From positions 11,237,001 through 11,301,000 of the forward strand of contig NC_135364.1 in NCBI RefSeq assembly GCF_051622035.1: a DNA stretch of 64,000 nucleotides, read 5' to 3'. Shown in pieces: positions 35,455 to 60,338 of the stretch. Position 1 is the stretch's first letter. Each line of letters opens with the position of its first letter. This stretch comes from Arctopsyche grandis. Its lineage: Eukaryota; Arthropoda; Insecta; Trichoptera; Hydropsychidae. Made by a program: the position numbers and the translations under genes. The notes beneath the pieces were generated by a model that saw only the letters and a program-made list of their open reading frames with translations, was not told the DNA's origin and did not search any database.

Positions 35455-36040
35455 ATAGATGCGCCCTTACACTGTAAGCCGGTCACCCTGTAAACCCATG
35501 CACAAAGTAGTGCACGGTCCAACTCTCAGTAGCTATTGAGCTTCTAAGTGGGAAGGTCATAGATATAGAATAACATTTTTCGAAAATGCCAACGTGTTCA
35601 GTGAAATTGTGTTACAATTACTCAAGAAAACATAAAAAGGCGGATGGCATCACATATCATATGTAAGAATTAATATATAATGTCTTCAATTATAGTAGTA
35701 TTTCAACATAATGAAATATCAGCGCGATTCTATGCACTAATGGAATAGCGGTCGACAACCTCTGCCACAGGTGTTATTAAATGCATTCTTGTGGAAGTTT
35801 CTAATGTTTAAATATTGTAATAGTTAATGATGGTTTTATTATAGTAACATACACGCGGAGTGTCCAATAAATAAAATAAAACTTCAGTGCATGTACATAT
35901 GTACAAAAACTGGTTGCGTACCAATGCCTACCACTGTTGGGCACTTTTTTTCCCAACTTCCCCGCTAGTTGAACTCCCCGCACCCCTCAGTAAATGGCGA
36001 CAAGATCTCCGACCAAAAATGTCCGTAAGGGCGCATCTAT
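35455..36040 (+). mobile_element. Candidate P-type element remnant carrying the THAP exon
   Basis: The outer ends are inverted: ATAGATGCGCCCTTAC at the left and GTAAGGGCGCATCTAT at the right. The THAP exon lies inside. No clear 8-bp target duplication was found. A 17-bp phrase, CATAGATATAGAATAAC, occurs just left of the left end and again at about 35557, so the left part is rearranged. Confidence 0.5.
35586..35662 (+). pseudogene. THAP-domain first exon, orphaned
   Basis: ATG followed by PTCSVKLCYNYSRKHKK and GITYH, then an in-frame GTAAGA donor. The C-x4-C pair and the G-I-T-[YF]-H step are the N-terminal half of a THAP zinc-binding DNA-binding domain, as found in P-element-type transposases and host THAP proteins. 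No continuation (F-P, later C-x2-H) was found downstream, so I read it as a leftover exon of a transposon. Confidence 0.6.
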
Positions 36041-36060
36041 ATTTATTATAATTTATTTAT

Positions 36061-36320
36061 TTATTTTAAACAGACCATTGTGGCATAACAGGAATTCCTA
36101 AAGCGCCACAATGGTCAAAAAATATAACACAAAAAAGAAAAAAAACAAAATAACAATTAAACATAAACATAAATACATCCATACATAAACATAAAAAATA
36201 GCATTTAATAATAACAGATAAAGTAAAAATATCAAATAAAATATAGCATAAGGAATGCCTTGCACCTACAGCCAGTTTCAATAAATATGTAAGAAACAAC
36301 TACAAATACAAAACATCCCT
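36061..36320 (-). mobile_element. SINE/LINE tail with hairpin
   Basis: Holds a hairpin with arms ACCATTGTGGC and GCCACAATGGT around a loop similar to that of the SINE at 7010 (GGC-x-CA-x-G-x-AAT...GCGCC), beside an (ATTT)n tail. Only this part is recognised. Confidence 0.45.
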
Positions 36321-36475
36321 GTAAGGCCCAAATGGAAGAGAGTTAATCAAAATTTCACTCATAAATCACAATCAATCATGAAAACAATGATGAGCGCAGA
36401 CTACCAGATAAATGGGTTAGAGTAATTTCCGACAATTTACGCTCACTAAGCTATTATTATATATCTATGACTAAA

Positions 36476-36587
36476 ATTTCGATTACGAAACATCTGGCAT
36501 TCAAAAACACCATCAATCAAAACACACGAAATATTGTACTAATGAGAACTCGAGTGCCAGATGTTCCGTGATTGAAATTTTAGTGAC
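36476..36587. repeat. Short inverted repeat
   Basis: AAATTTCGATTACGAAACAT then CTGGCA at the left, TGCCAGATGTTCCG then TGATTGAAATTT at the right. The phrase GCCAGATGTTCCGTCATAGA recurs at about 37658, so this is a repeat family. Confidence 0.5.
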
Positions 36588-36798
36588 GTTGTGGCGGCTC
36601 GCTATACGACATGGTCGAGTTTGGTTACCTTCCTGCGAGTAGGGACCAACTCGGCTGGGTTCGGAGAGCGGCTACTCACTCTGCCTTCAGCTGTCATAAA
36701 TAAAACACGTGCATCAACATGCCAGTCGTCTCATTCGTTCATCCCCCATAACGTGTACGAGATCGCTTTGTGCGAAATAATCATATCGTACATATCAT

Positions 36799-37244
36799 CA
36801 GTGCCGGTTTTAGGGGGGGGGGCTGGGTCGGGCGGTGCCCGAGGGTGCCACATAAGTTAGGGCGCCGCTCGATGCGCCAATAGCGCTTTAAAATTAAAAT
36901 TAGAGCGCCAAAGGTCTAACGTTTGTACTCGGCAAATTATAGTCTAACAATCTACTGGAAAAAGCCGAATTCAAAATCTGATATAATTAGTAGTGAACTT
37001 ATCAATTTCTTCCTTTCTTTCAAATACAATTCAAGGTAAAATTAATCCACTCATTGTATTAAATTTTATAAAACGGCACAATTTACAAGAATTATATCCA
37101 AACATTTGAGTTTCTATGCTTTTACTGTAGAAAGGTCCCAAGGCCGGGAAAAAGGAGAATGGTAATCTAGTTTTTTTATTTTTTTTTCTAAGGGTGTTTA
37201 GAAAAAAATTTCCGAGGGCGCGATTGGGTGTAAGGCCGGCACTG
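36799..37244. mobile_element. Non-autonomous hAT element
   Basis: Ends CAGTGCCGG and CCGGCACTG. Both flanks read CATATCAT (36791-36798, 37245-37252), a perfect 8-bp duplication. 446 bp, G-run inside the left end, no transposase. Confidence 0.9.
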
Positions 37245-37338
37245 CATATCATATGTATTTCAAATACATTTCAAGGTATAATATTTTTGTTTCTTAAAAT
37301 TATTATTTGATGTTTAAAATGTCAAATAAAAAAAATTG

Positions 37339-37475
37339 GGTAAAAGTGAGAACGCTCGACAGGAAAAGCGGGGCTAGATGTTGGTTACCATTATGCCGGT
37401 GCCAGACATGAGTTCAAAGAAGTGATCACTTCTTTGAAGACGTGATCACTTCTTCGGGCGTTCTCACTTTTACCA
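37339..37475. repeat. Inverted repeat with central palindrome
   Basis: Arms GGTAAAAGTGAGAACGCTCG and CGGGCGTTCTCACTTTTACC enclose CAAAGAAGTGATCACTTCTT TG (about 37412-37433), itself a perfect palindrome. Likely a small foldback element. Confidence 0.55.
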
Positions 37476-38509
37476 AAAATTGGTAGATGTTCCGTTTTGA
37501 AGACAAAAATAAATGCTCACATTACGGTAATTGGACAATTCGTCACATTGGGGTGGTCACAAAGACAATTTTTGCCATGAAAATCGCGAAATACACAATA
37601 TTTGGCACTCAAGTTCTCGTTACTATGATAGTTATCGTTAGTATGATGGACTTTTCGGCTGCCAGATGTTCCGTCATAGAGATTTTAGTGACTTTGTGAC
37701 GAGTAATTTGTGACCAGTAATCACCGAACCATGCGGTTCGGTGATAACTAGTCAAATGTGAACCGGTCACAGGACAACCCGTCGCTCTAGATCGGTCACA
37801 CGTGATCACCCGTCACACCCTAAAACTGGTCACACCCTAAAATTGGTCAACCAGTTTTCTCGTGACCAGTTCTAGAGCGACCGGTGAACGATAGCTGCAG
37901 CAGCTGTAATGTGTGTATATGTATGGGTGACCAGTGGCTGTGTGTGTGTGTCGTCGTCTCGATCAGCTTGCTCTGGAACGGTGCGGGGTGGGGGAATTAT
38001 ACAAAGAGTAACGGTTATGATCTCGTTTTTATTGATGAATAGATGGCGCGCCGGGGAGTTTCTCGGCGCCTGTGCCCCTTTATGGCGGAGGCTGTGGATC
38101 GAGTAGGCTGTGGCTGGTCAGGAAGGGTAGACCAGCCACGCCAAGACCTTTTCGGTCGGAGTCTCACGAGCGTCTGAGAGCTCGCCGTGTTCGAGGCTTG
38201 GGTCGAACACGTGGTCGAGTATAGTCGGTAGACATAGTCGGTGAGGCACGACTATGGAAGAAGCCATACTCCTTCTATTATGGAGGGCTTCTATGATGCC
38301 AATGAGCGCTCGCCGTGATCGCTTGGGTGGATTACGGAGCCAGCCTGCCTTAGTTCGAGGCCGGCTTTTACGAGGGACGCTGCATCTGGCGGTCCGCGCC
38401 GGGATCACCGGGGGCCGGACCCACGGGAGACTCTAGAGCGACTGACAGATGATCAGAGTAAAAGAGAGAAAACAAAAGCCGAAGCCGTGAGAGGACAACC
38501 AACGGCCAT

Positions 38510-39685
38510 TAGGCTTGTGTAGTTCGCGAACGAACTAGGTCGTAAGAGCGCTCCCACAGGTGAACTAATCGAACTAGTTCCCTCACTCCTCGTTCTATAG
38601 TTCACTAGTTCGTGACCGAATGAGCGAGAGTGGGACGGCACTACACCACACTACACTAATACACTAATACTGCCGCTCGCTCACTGCACATGCGCATGCG
38701 CGCGCGTCTTGTTCACTCTCTTACGATCTAGTTCGTTCGCGAACTACACAAGACTAAGTTCATTAGTTCGTGACCGAATGAGCGAGAGTGATGTTAACCG
38801 AACGTTAAATAAATTTTAAAACTTTGACACTGTTGTTATCAAGTAACTTATGTTTCTAATGTATAATAACAATCAATTAATTTCTGTAATATACTTTAAG
38901 TTCAAGTCCTTAATGAACGTAGAACACTATTTTCATCGAATAAAGTGTCCAAATTGATATTTTTACATAGTAATATGTAATATTTTTTTTCTATTTCATT
39001 TTTTTTTTATACATACGGGGGTTTTGTGACTCCAAATCGATCGTTTCTCTATCAGAGTTTGCCAATTTTATCTGATCATTGCTGAAACGGTTCCTGAAAA
39101 TTGGTATTAAATCTAATCCTGTTGTCACAAAAATCTGCCTGTGTATAATTTGTATTAATTATACACAGTAATCTGAAATCCATAGATGTCACTATCATTA
39201 TTATTTCTGATTAATTGTTATATTCTATATATTCCGATTGTATATGTATGTATTACTGTATTTCTGATTTCTGATTGTTTATGTATTTCATTAACGTACA
39301 CCCGTCGCATTGGAGCAAATCTGTAATGGCGAGTGTGTATTGATTTGTGACAATAAAATAAAATTAAATAAAATACGATCTCACTCAAACAAGTCATTAT
39401 ATTTAATTGTTAGGTAACAACTTTATAAGTGTAAGTGATATTTTTTATAAGAACTAACCACTACCTAAAAGTAATATAATTGTTGATTATTTCTAAAAAA
39501 ATATATAAAAAATTTGATTATTTTTTGCGTCATGTGTTATTCTGTCATCGAGCTAAAACGAGCGAACGATCTGCCTTTCACTGATTCGATCTGGGAGCTG
39601 ACGAACTAGAAGAGCGAACTAGTTCGTTTAGGAGCGGCGAACCAAACTGAGCGATCTCAGTTGCGAACTACTATGCCCAAGCCTA
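38510..39685. mobile_element. hAT element with internal foldback and SINE insertion
   Basis: Starts TAGGCTTGTG and ends CAAGCCTA. Flanks are ACGGCCAT on both sides (38502-38509, 39686-39693), a perfect 8-bp duplication. Inside, CTTGTGTAGTTCGCGAACGA (38513 on) is repeated inverted at 38718-38752 for 35 bp, and many GAACTAGTTCG palindromes occur. A SINE occupies 39011-39375. Confidence 0.85.
39011..39375 (+). mobile_element. SINE copy of the 7010 family
   Basis: Shares GTGACTCCAAATCGATCG and TATCAGAGTTTGCCAATTTT (inverse of about 7310-7365) and ends in an (AATAA)n-like tail (GACAATAAAATAAAATTAAA). It is inserted inside the hAT element at 38510-39685. Confidence 0.6.
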
Positions 39686-40028
39686 ACGGCCATGAGGGTT
39701 TTTGGCTCGGACAACCGGTTCACATTTGACTAGTAATCACCGAACCTGAAAAAGAGCAATTTCGGTGAACGATTTCGGAAGGAAATTACAAAGCGTTGAT
39801 TCAGAACGATTTGTATTGTACGTTAGTAATTTTTCGAGCACAGTAGCGCCAGTTTGAGTGGAGATATCGGCGAAAGTGAGCGAAGCGTGCGGTGGCGGAG
39901 GTAAACAAAGCGGCCGCGAAAGCGAGTGTTTGGACCGTCAGCGCAAAGCCGAAGCCCAAAGGCGGAAAGACAGGCGAGAAAGGCCACCGGACGCCGGTCG
40001 CCGGTCGCCGGTCCGCTTTCGGATCAGC

Positions 40029-41183
40029 ATGGCTCTGTCGCAACTCCAGCTCCAGCCGCTGCCCCACCACCACCTGCAACACCAACCGCTAGCCAACCAC
40101 CAACCGGCCGCCATTCCCATTCCCATACATCAACAGATACAAGCGCAGTCGCAACCGCTACCGCTAGCGCTGCCACTGCCGCTCCCACACCCACACCCAC
40201 ACCCACACCCACACCCGCATCCACAGTCGCAACAGCAGCAGCAACAGCAGCCGCAGCCGCAGCCGCTCGTCTCGCAGACCAAGTTGATGGTGAACTTCAT
40301 CCCCGAGCAGCTGTCACAGGAAGGTTTGCAGTCGTTGTTCGGAAGTGCCGGCCGCGTGCACAGCTGCCGGCTCGTCGCCAACCGCGGCTACGGCTTCGTG
40401 GAATTCACGGGCCCGGAAGAAGCCGAGCGCGCCCGAGCGGCCTTCGACGGGCTGAACGTGCACGGAAAAGCCCTGAAGGTGGCCTTCGCCCTCCTCAACC
40501 CGGAGCCCAGCCGCCGCATCGACGAGTGTAACCTCTACGTGACCAACCTGCCGGCCGACACCTCGCTGGAGACGTTGAACACGCTCTTCAGACCCAGCGG
40601 CACCATCACCAACAGTCGCGTGGCTCACGGAGTCGGCTTCGTCAGGTTCGAGACCCGGAAGCAGGCCGAGGACGCCATCGCCAGGCTCAACGGAGTGTCG
40701 ATAGCCGTGGGCGCTCCCCCTCTCACCGTCAAATTCGCTCTCAAAGGCGGCTCCGGAGCCACCGCCCCTCTTTCGACCGTCCCCCCGCGCCCCCCCCAAC
40801 CCGTCCTCGTCGGCGGCAAAGCCCTCCCATTCCTGACGAAAGGCACCCAACGCTACAATCCTATGGCGGCGGCCGGGCACGCCCTACCACTCTTACTAGC
40901 TGAACCGTCGGCCGTGGCCGTGGCTGCCGGTCGCACTACAGTCTACGTCTACAACATCGGAGACGACATCGACGAACTCACCCTGTGGCAACTGTTTGGG
41001 CCGTACGGGGCCATCGACTCGATCAAAGTGATCAAAGACGCCGAGACAAAGAAGAACCGCGGCTTTGCGTTTGTCAATATGCGCGACTATGAGGAGGCCG
41101 CTCAGGCCATCCGAGCGCTCAACGGCTACACAGTCAACGGCCAAGTGCTCTCGGTGAGTTTCAAAACTCAAAAGAGAAAGTAG
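40029..41183 (+). CDS. Intronless ELAV/Hu-family RNA-binding protein, three RRMs
   Basis: Predicted to bind AU/U-rich mRNA and act in splicing or mRNA stability, like ELAV, FNE, RBP9 and vertebrate Hu proteins. Start taken at the first ATG (context CAGCATGG); the frame is open upstream to 39858 without another ATG. 384 aa in one exon. Residues 2-83 are a low-complexity tail rich in H, P, L and Q. RRM1 about 86-155 (RNP2 LMVNFI, RNP1 RGYGFVEF), RRM2 about 168-238 (LYVTNL, HGVGFVRF), a linker, RRM3 about 304-380 (VYVYNI, RGFAFVNM) with the ELAV signature LWQLFGP and the ending VSFKTQKRK. In RRM1 and RRM2 the segment between strands 2 and 3 is about 9-10 residues shorter than in typical ELAV proteins. 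The gene is much richer in GC than its surroundings. A retrocopy origin is inferred; it is not a simple elav orthologue by sequence. Confidence 0.88.
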   Translation: MALSQLQLQPLPHHHLQHQPLANHQPAAIPIPIHQQIQAQSQPLPLALPLPLPHPHPHPHPHPHPQSQQQQQQQPQPQPLVSQTKLMVNFIPEQLSQEGLQSLFGSAGRVHSCRLVANRGYGFVEFTGPEEAERARAAFDGLNVHGKALKVAFALLNPEPSRRIDECNLYVTNLPADTSLETLNTLFRPSGTITNSRVAHGVGFVRFETRKQAEDAIARLNGVSIAVGAPPLTVKFALKGGSGATAPLSTVPPRPPQPVLVGGKALPFLTKGTQRYNPMAAAGHALPLLLAEPSAVAVAAGRTTVYVYNIGDDIDELTLWQLFGPYGAIDSIKVIKDAETKKNRGFAFVNMRDYEEAAQAIRALNGYTVNGQVLSVSFKTQKRK

Positions 41184-41811
41184 ACAAAGGGGGGGGGGGG
41201 GGGGGCGCGCGCGAACACTTTGACGAGGACTCGATTTGTTGAAAAGACTATTTGAAACGCATTTATAAATCGAACATATTTTATACGACCAGATATCGAT
41301 ATTTTTGTAAGCCTTTGACCAACACACCTAGTATGTAACGATGCATTGTATGACTTAATCCTCGTAATCTCAATCTGTGTACGATCGCTTGTAATCGTTT
41401 TATTATTATATATATATTATGTCTTATGCGAAGAGGTTGGATGTGATGCAGTGTTAGTATTGTATTCCGAATGCCCGCTTAGCGTACACCACTTGTAAAA
41501 TTAATTGAATTTGTGACTCAAATTATGTCAGCCCGACGCTCACCACTCGTAAAGCTTTATTTTTATATTCTTGGATTCGAGTGATGTTACTTTTTTGTAT
41601 TGTCAACCTCTTTGAACTTTATATATGTATATTTATACACTTATCTAATATTTTCTCATAATTGTATCAGCGAAGTCACCTGCAACGTTAACCTTATATG
41701 ATATATATATGACAAAATTCCCTACTAATATATTACTTATACTTTGTGATCGATCTCAATTCTGCATTTCATTAGGTTGCGGGTGACTTTGATAGTATTC
41801 GATGTAAAATG

Positions 41812-41817
41812 AATAAA
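41812..41817 (+). terminator. Candidate polyadenylation signal of the ELAV-like gene
   Basis: AATAAA about 630 bp after the stop codon, in AT-rich DNA before the next repeat. Others may be used. Confidence 0.4.
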
Positions 41818-42370
41818 ATATTTTTATTAAATTTAAAATTATGAACGTCGTCGTCGAATGATAAATCCATAATGGATAATTTAATGCTTTTTCCCTTTTT
41901 ACGTAATCTTATGTATTATACATATATATACTAACTTTTCTGTATACATATTTATCGACCTGTCCTATGAATATATACCTCGGCTAATGTTGAAACTTCA
42001 GAACTCAATACTCAATAGGAAATATCATCAGAGTATTAATAATTATTTCAAAACCAACGAATGAAATTATATAAATACGTGTGTTTATTTTTTCTAACTG
42101 AATTATAGGACAGTGTCATTGTTTATATATAGGGAATGTTTCATATTTCATAAATTAAAAAGTATTTTATTTTGAATGAATTTGTGCATTTTGGAAATGT
42201 TTGCTTTTTTATGAGTTTTTATAAAATATTCAATTTATTCCTTTTATTTTATTCATATACCCATACACCATTTCCTTATAACGTTTATTTATATATTAAG
42301 TTTCGTATTGGTTTTCATATATTTTTTATTAAATCATTGCATGACTTTCAATATATATATATATATATTA

Positions 42371-42636
42371 CAGTTCAAGTGTTCATTTTGGTACGTTTAT
42401 GAAAATACTTGATGGTTCACATATGGAACTACTGGTTTTAGTTTAGTTCCAACAGTCAAAAGCCATCTTCTAGACTTTTAGCTGTCAAAACGCCAAGTAC
42501 TTTAAAAGAAAATCCTATGGAAACCACATTGCAACGTTTCTATATTTCCGATTTTCGCTAACATTAAAAACCTTGCAACCCCGACTACGCATCCATACAA
42601 AGTGGATTAAACAAACAAGATGTACACTTGGAATGT
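42371..42636. mobile_element. Tc1/mariner-type MITE
   Basis: Ends CAGTTCAAGTGTTCATTTTG and, inverted, CATTCCAAGTGTACATCTTG, flanked by TA on both sides. 266 bp. Best of three related copies here. Confidence 0.7.
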
Positions 42637-43892
42637 AACATACAAATTTATCTAACAAAAAATATATATATTTATGTACCACTGATTTCAAAAATAAGAA
42701 TATAAAGTGTTAGAAATTCATAGATTCTAATGTATAACATTATTTTTAATATTGCATGAGGTGATAGTTTATTCTTTTTAAGATATTTTTCTGAAGATAG
42801 ATCCTGTATTTAAGATATTTTGCAATAAAACATAATGTTTGATATACACCGTTTAATCAATTGAAAATACTGTTCAATCTCCACAATATAAACATCGTTG
42901 CTTTACTTTCATTTTAAGAACAAAGCTTTGATTAAAAAAAATAAGTAAACGACATTTGTAAGATGCCTACAACCAATATAAAAAGCAATATTTGGGGTAA
43001 GTATATCAATCTTCAGTATATTTATCGTTGATGAATTGTTGGAACCATGCAAATTCAATGTTCCCGACTAGCAAGGTCGTAATCACACTCAGATGTCCCT
43101 TAAAACGAGGAAAATTTATCTTTTATTCAGTTATTTTCAAACATACATTCTACCAAAATGAACACCATATTGATCACAGTTTGTCTGATGGCCGACATTA
43201 ATCAAAAATGACAGGAATTTATCTGTCCTCAAATTTCCATTGTGGACAATTGGTTTATTATTTCAGATTCTTGCAAGGCAAAAAAAAAATGGTATTTTTA
43301 CTATTGACAAATTGGTTACAAACTATTTGATCGAACCTAGTGGATTGGTAAGTCAACTATTTGCAAATTCACACATCAATAATATAATCAATTTTCCACA
43401 TTGATAATTTTAACAAATGAAATAAGGCAAAGTTCATTCAATAAATTGAATTTTATCTGTATTTATTAAGATTGTTATTTCTGAGATACAAAAAAACAAC
43501 TTCAACGGTGTTCTCGCAGACTAATGATCCAATATAAAATAATCTCAAATGCACATTTAAACAAGAGAAATTACATTGTTATAAATAAATTGAAAATATT
43601 ATAAAACAAATAAAATATCTATGGCATTTATTAATATTTACAATAAATAAATGAAATACTGTATATAAAGAGAATTAATTAATAATAATCTCGAGGCACA
43701 ATGGAATGTTATTTCAAATTCATTAAATCTATGGGTGAAATAAGTTATAACTCAAATGGAACATTTCATAAACATACTGTAATAAATAAGATCATTTCAA
43801 GATACAGTCGCAACGACGAGCTACATCATAGTCCATCATTTCATAGGTAATTCATTTAAAAGTATTGAGAATCGGGTCTCATTTAGTGACCT

Positions 43893-44228
43893 ATGAGGTG
43901 TGATCAAAATGTTAAAAACCAATTAATTTCGACTTTGGTTATCTAAATATATAAATATTCATATAATATGACTCATTTGTAGTATGTACAATAGCACACC
44001 ACTTAAATGGAGAAGTTGCTATCTATCAAATATGATTTGTTTCCTAAACTTAAAGCCTTTTCGGAAGGCCACATGTTAGTAATGATTGCATTTTTTTACA
44101 TCAAAAGTAATTCATACTATGAAATACTGTCAAAATTTGAACATACTTTGTGGAATTCAATACATAAGTGGTAAAAAATTAAAAAAAGATCTAAAGAAAA
44201 CTGGTTTAGCAACATTTTGATCACTCTT
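43893..44228. mobile_element. Degenerate mariner remnant
   Basis: Ends GTGTGATCAAAATGTT and AACATTTTGATCACTC are inverted. Broken frames inside resemble the C-terminus of a mariner transposase (FLNLKPFRKAT; SYYEILSKFEHTLWNSIHK). Confidence 0.55.
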
Positions 44229-44609
44229 ATATAATACATATGCATATAAAATAGTACATTATGAAAAATTCCAATATATTTTTAAATTAAATTTTAAGAG
44301 ATTTCTGGCATGGAATATATTAATACTGTATTTTATATAGTAGATGCTGGTTATTATATCGGCTTTTTATTAACAAATAATAACTACCTAATACAGGTTA
44401 TTAATTCTCACTAAATTTTATTCATATTTCAATCATGGGTGATTCCATTGTTTTGTTTTTTTTTTTTTTTTTTTACTTCAATTTGCAAAAGCATTTAAAT
44501 GCAATAATAAAAACCAGACCTACTACATATGAGATTTCAAAGAAATTAATAAAAATGCATTAAAATAGTAAACCCTCCAATCAAACAATATGTGAATTCA
44601 TTTTTAATA

Positions 44610-44613
<4 letters not shown>

Positions 44614-44662
<49 letters not shown>
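44614..44662. repeat. (AT)n microsatellite
   Basis: About 49 bp of alternating A and T, the longest pure dinucleotide run in the window. Confidence 0.95.
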
Positions 44663-44665
<3 letters not shown>

Positions 44666-45428
44666 ATTTCATTTGGAAGATAAAATCGTCAATTCATAAA
44701 AATTTGTTCATCATGCATATAAATTAAATAAATAGCGCTCTCCAAACATTATTGTACTTTTCTCTATTGTAAATTCTCTCTTTAAAATGAAATGGTACTC
44801 GTTGGTTTTGAGGGCGCAATGGAGCATCAAGTATATACATATACGTATACACTTGAAATAACACAAAGATGAATGGCCTCTAGGTGTCGCATACAGTTTT
44901 AGTAAAGTGACAGTACGCAATTAGTGATCGACGTTACATTGAACAATATATTGAATTCGGGGGGAGGGGTGAGAGGACTCTCTTCTATAAAAACAGTGAT
45001 ATATAAGTTGTTATTTAGGAAAACAACAGTTGGTTTTACAATTTTAAGCGTTGATTGCAATGCAAAAACTACATATAACGAAATGGTCAGTAGTCTTTTT
45101 GATAAATAGAAAAATTTTGAGTAAATATTTTTAATTATTTTAAATGTGTAGCTGTTGGGCAGAAAATAAAGCAATTTCACATATTGCAGAAAAATATTTA
45201 ATTTGTTTGTGTTGGTTTAAGTGTGTATACTGAAAGCTCGGTTGCGCCCATATAACCTATAAGTACCAATACAATAATGTGGACATAAAAATTATGCCAA
45301 GAATTCAATCATTACAACCACTGCATGGTCCAAGTTTCTCCTACCAAGTTTGGAAAACGCTCATTGAATAAATAAATAAATAATTAAAATAAAAACAGCA
45401 CCTCAAAATTGAAAAAATTCCTTTTAAA

Positions 45429-45778
45429 GGTCTATTCATACTATCCAGCACTGCAAGGAAACAGCCCGGCACAGAAAAGGTTACTTCTATTCATACTATA
45501 CAGCAGCGTACATTCAGACAAGTTTTGGCATACATTATAGAGCGCGACGATACGGCGCAATATTCCTTGCGTTGTATCGTCGAGTCAATATAGTTACAAT
45601 ATACAATTTCCCGAAAATATCATCAGGTCTGTCACAGAAGCGCGCGAAAGGAACAGAGCGTCATTTTATTATTGAATGCAGTGTGACAGCATGCAATATA
45701 TGAATATAACAAAGAATACTTTTAATACTGCTGTTAGAGTACAGTTGTCGGTCTGTGCTGTGTCAATATGAACAGACC
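45429..45778. mobile_element. Harbinger-derived MITE related to the 60508 element
   Basis: Ends GGTCTATTCATACTA and inverse of GGTCTGTTCATATTG, flanked by TTAAA on both sides. Shares subterminal CAGCACTGCA and the phrase TACGGCGCAATATTCCTTGC with the large element at 60508-63669. Confidence 0.7.
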
Positions 45779-46709
45779 TTAAAATGTACAGACTGTTCAA
45801 ATCAGAGAGTCTACGGAATAGTGTATATCCAACGAGTAATTATCATACAAATCAATAAGTGATTATATTCCCTTTAAATAATTTTACAAATCACATTAAT
45901 ATAATAATTTAGAAGTACGCACGGAACCCCGCGAATATTTTTAAAAATTCGTGAGTACATTTTTTCTTATTAGCTCTTATAGACAATATGATGCAAATGG
46001 TTATTGAATACTATGTTAGTAATAATACAAATATCGATGATATAAATAACTTAATAATAATATACAAATGCATATATGCACATATAGACACGACGCGTAC
46101 GCATTTTTTTCAAATATGAAAGCTGATGTAGCAAATAATATGACATGTAATAATTTGCAGTGTTCCCGAACACATAACAATCAAAATACAATGCAACCTT
46201 CATATTTGAAAAGAAGTGTACCATATGAAAAACTGCGTGTGCATACTGAAGGCAATTGCACTCATATTTTACGCATATTCAGCTGCCAAGCAGACAGATT
46301 TTTAATGGTAGCAAAAAATAAATTAATTGATGTCTATAATGTTTTTAAAATATATTATACACTATCAATATATGTATATATACAGTTTTTGTAGGTTTGT
46401 TATGCAACTATAATATGTATGCACGAATATGTGTTGTGCAACTATAATATTTATGTACGATCACCACAGCCTGACTTTTGAAAAAATGTTTGCCAGTCGT
46501 CCCTGTAAAGATTGTCTGTTTTGTGATGGAATTTTTTAAATAGCAAAATCCAATAAAACAAGCATACCCCAAAAGTTGAACGTCTACAATTGTTACGCGT
46601 AAAGGTATTTGGACGTCAAAAGTATGCACATACATGAAGTTTTTGTAGACCATTTGTAAAAATATGGTCGCAGTCAAACGAGATAGTGTTGGAAAAGGTT
46701 TAGTCATCG

Positions 46710-60338
<13,629 letters not shown>

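Larger units (their letters stand above)
37700..39760. repeat. Composite repeat island bounded by inverted phrases
   Basis: GGTTCGGTGATAACTAGTCA followed by AATGTGAACCGG (37733-37765) reappears inverted at 39716-39747 (CCGGTTCACATTTGACTAGT then AATCACCGAACC). The left side also has its own hairpin (ACCAGTAATCACCGAACC against GGTTCGGTGATAACTAGT). Between are GC-rich unassigned DNA (37900-38450) and the hAT element at 38510. It looks like one older element later filled by others. Confidence 0.5.
42637..46709. other. AT-rich DNA between the ELAV-like gene and slpr 3' end
   Basis: Contains the mariner remnant, the AT microsatellite and a Harbinger MITE. The right part (45779-46709) is probably slpr 3' UTR. 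No other gene seen. Confidence 0.4.

Noticed and set aside
36590-36798. Solo LTR (TGTGGCGG... with AATAAA)
   Set aside because: No convincing CA end or target duplication; similarity to the right edge of the window is only a short phrase.
39858-40028. N-terminal extension of the ELAV-like frame
   Set aside because: The frame is open but begins with GTG and has no ATG before 40029; a GAG/GTAAAC donor-like site lies inside, so it may be 5' UTR.
39926-40880. Other long frames over the ELAV-like gene (201 codons +, 188 codons -)
   Set aside because: High GC removes stops in all frames; only one frame has RRM motifs.
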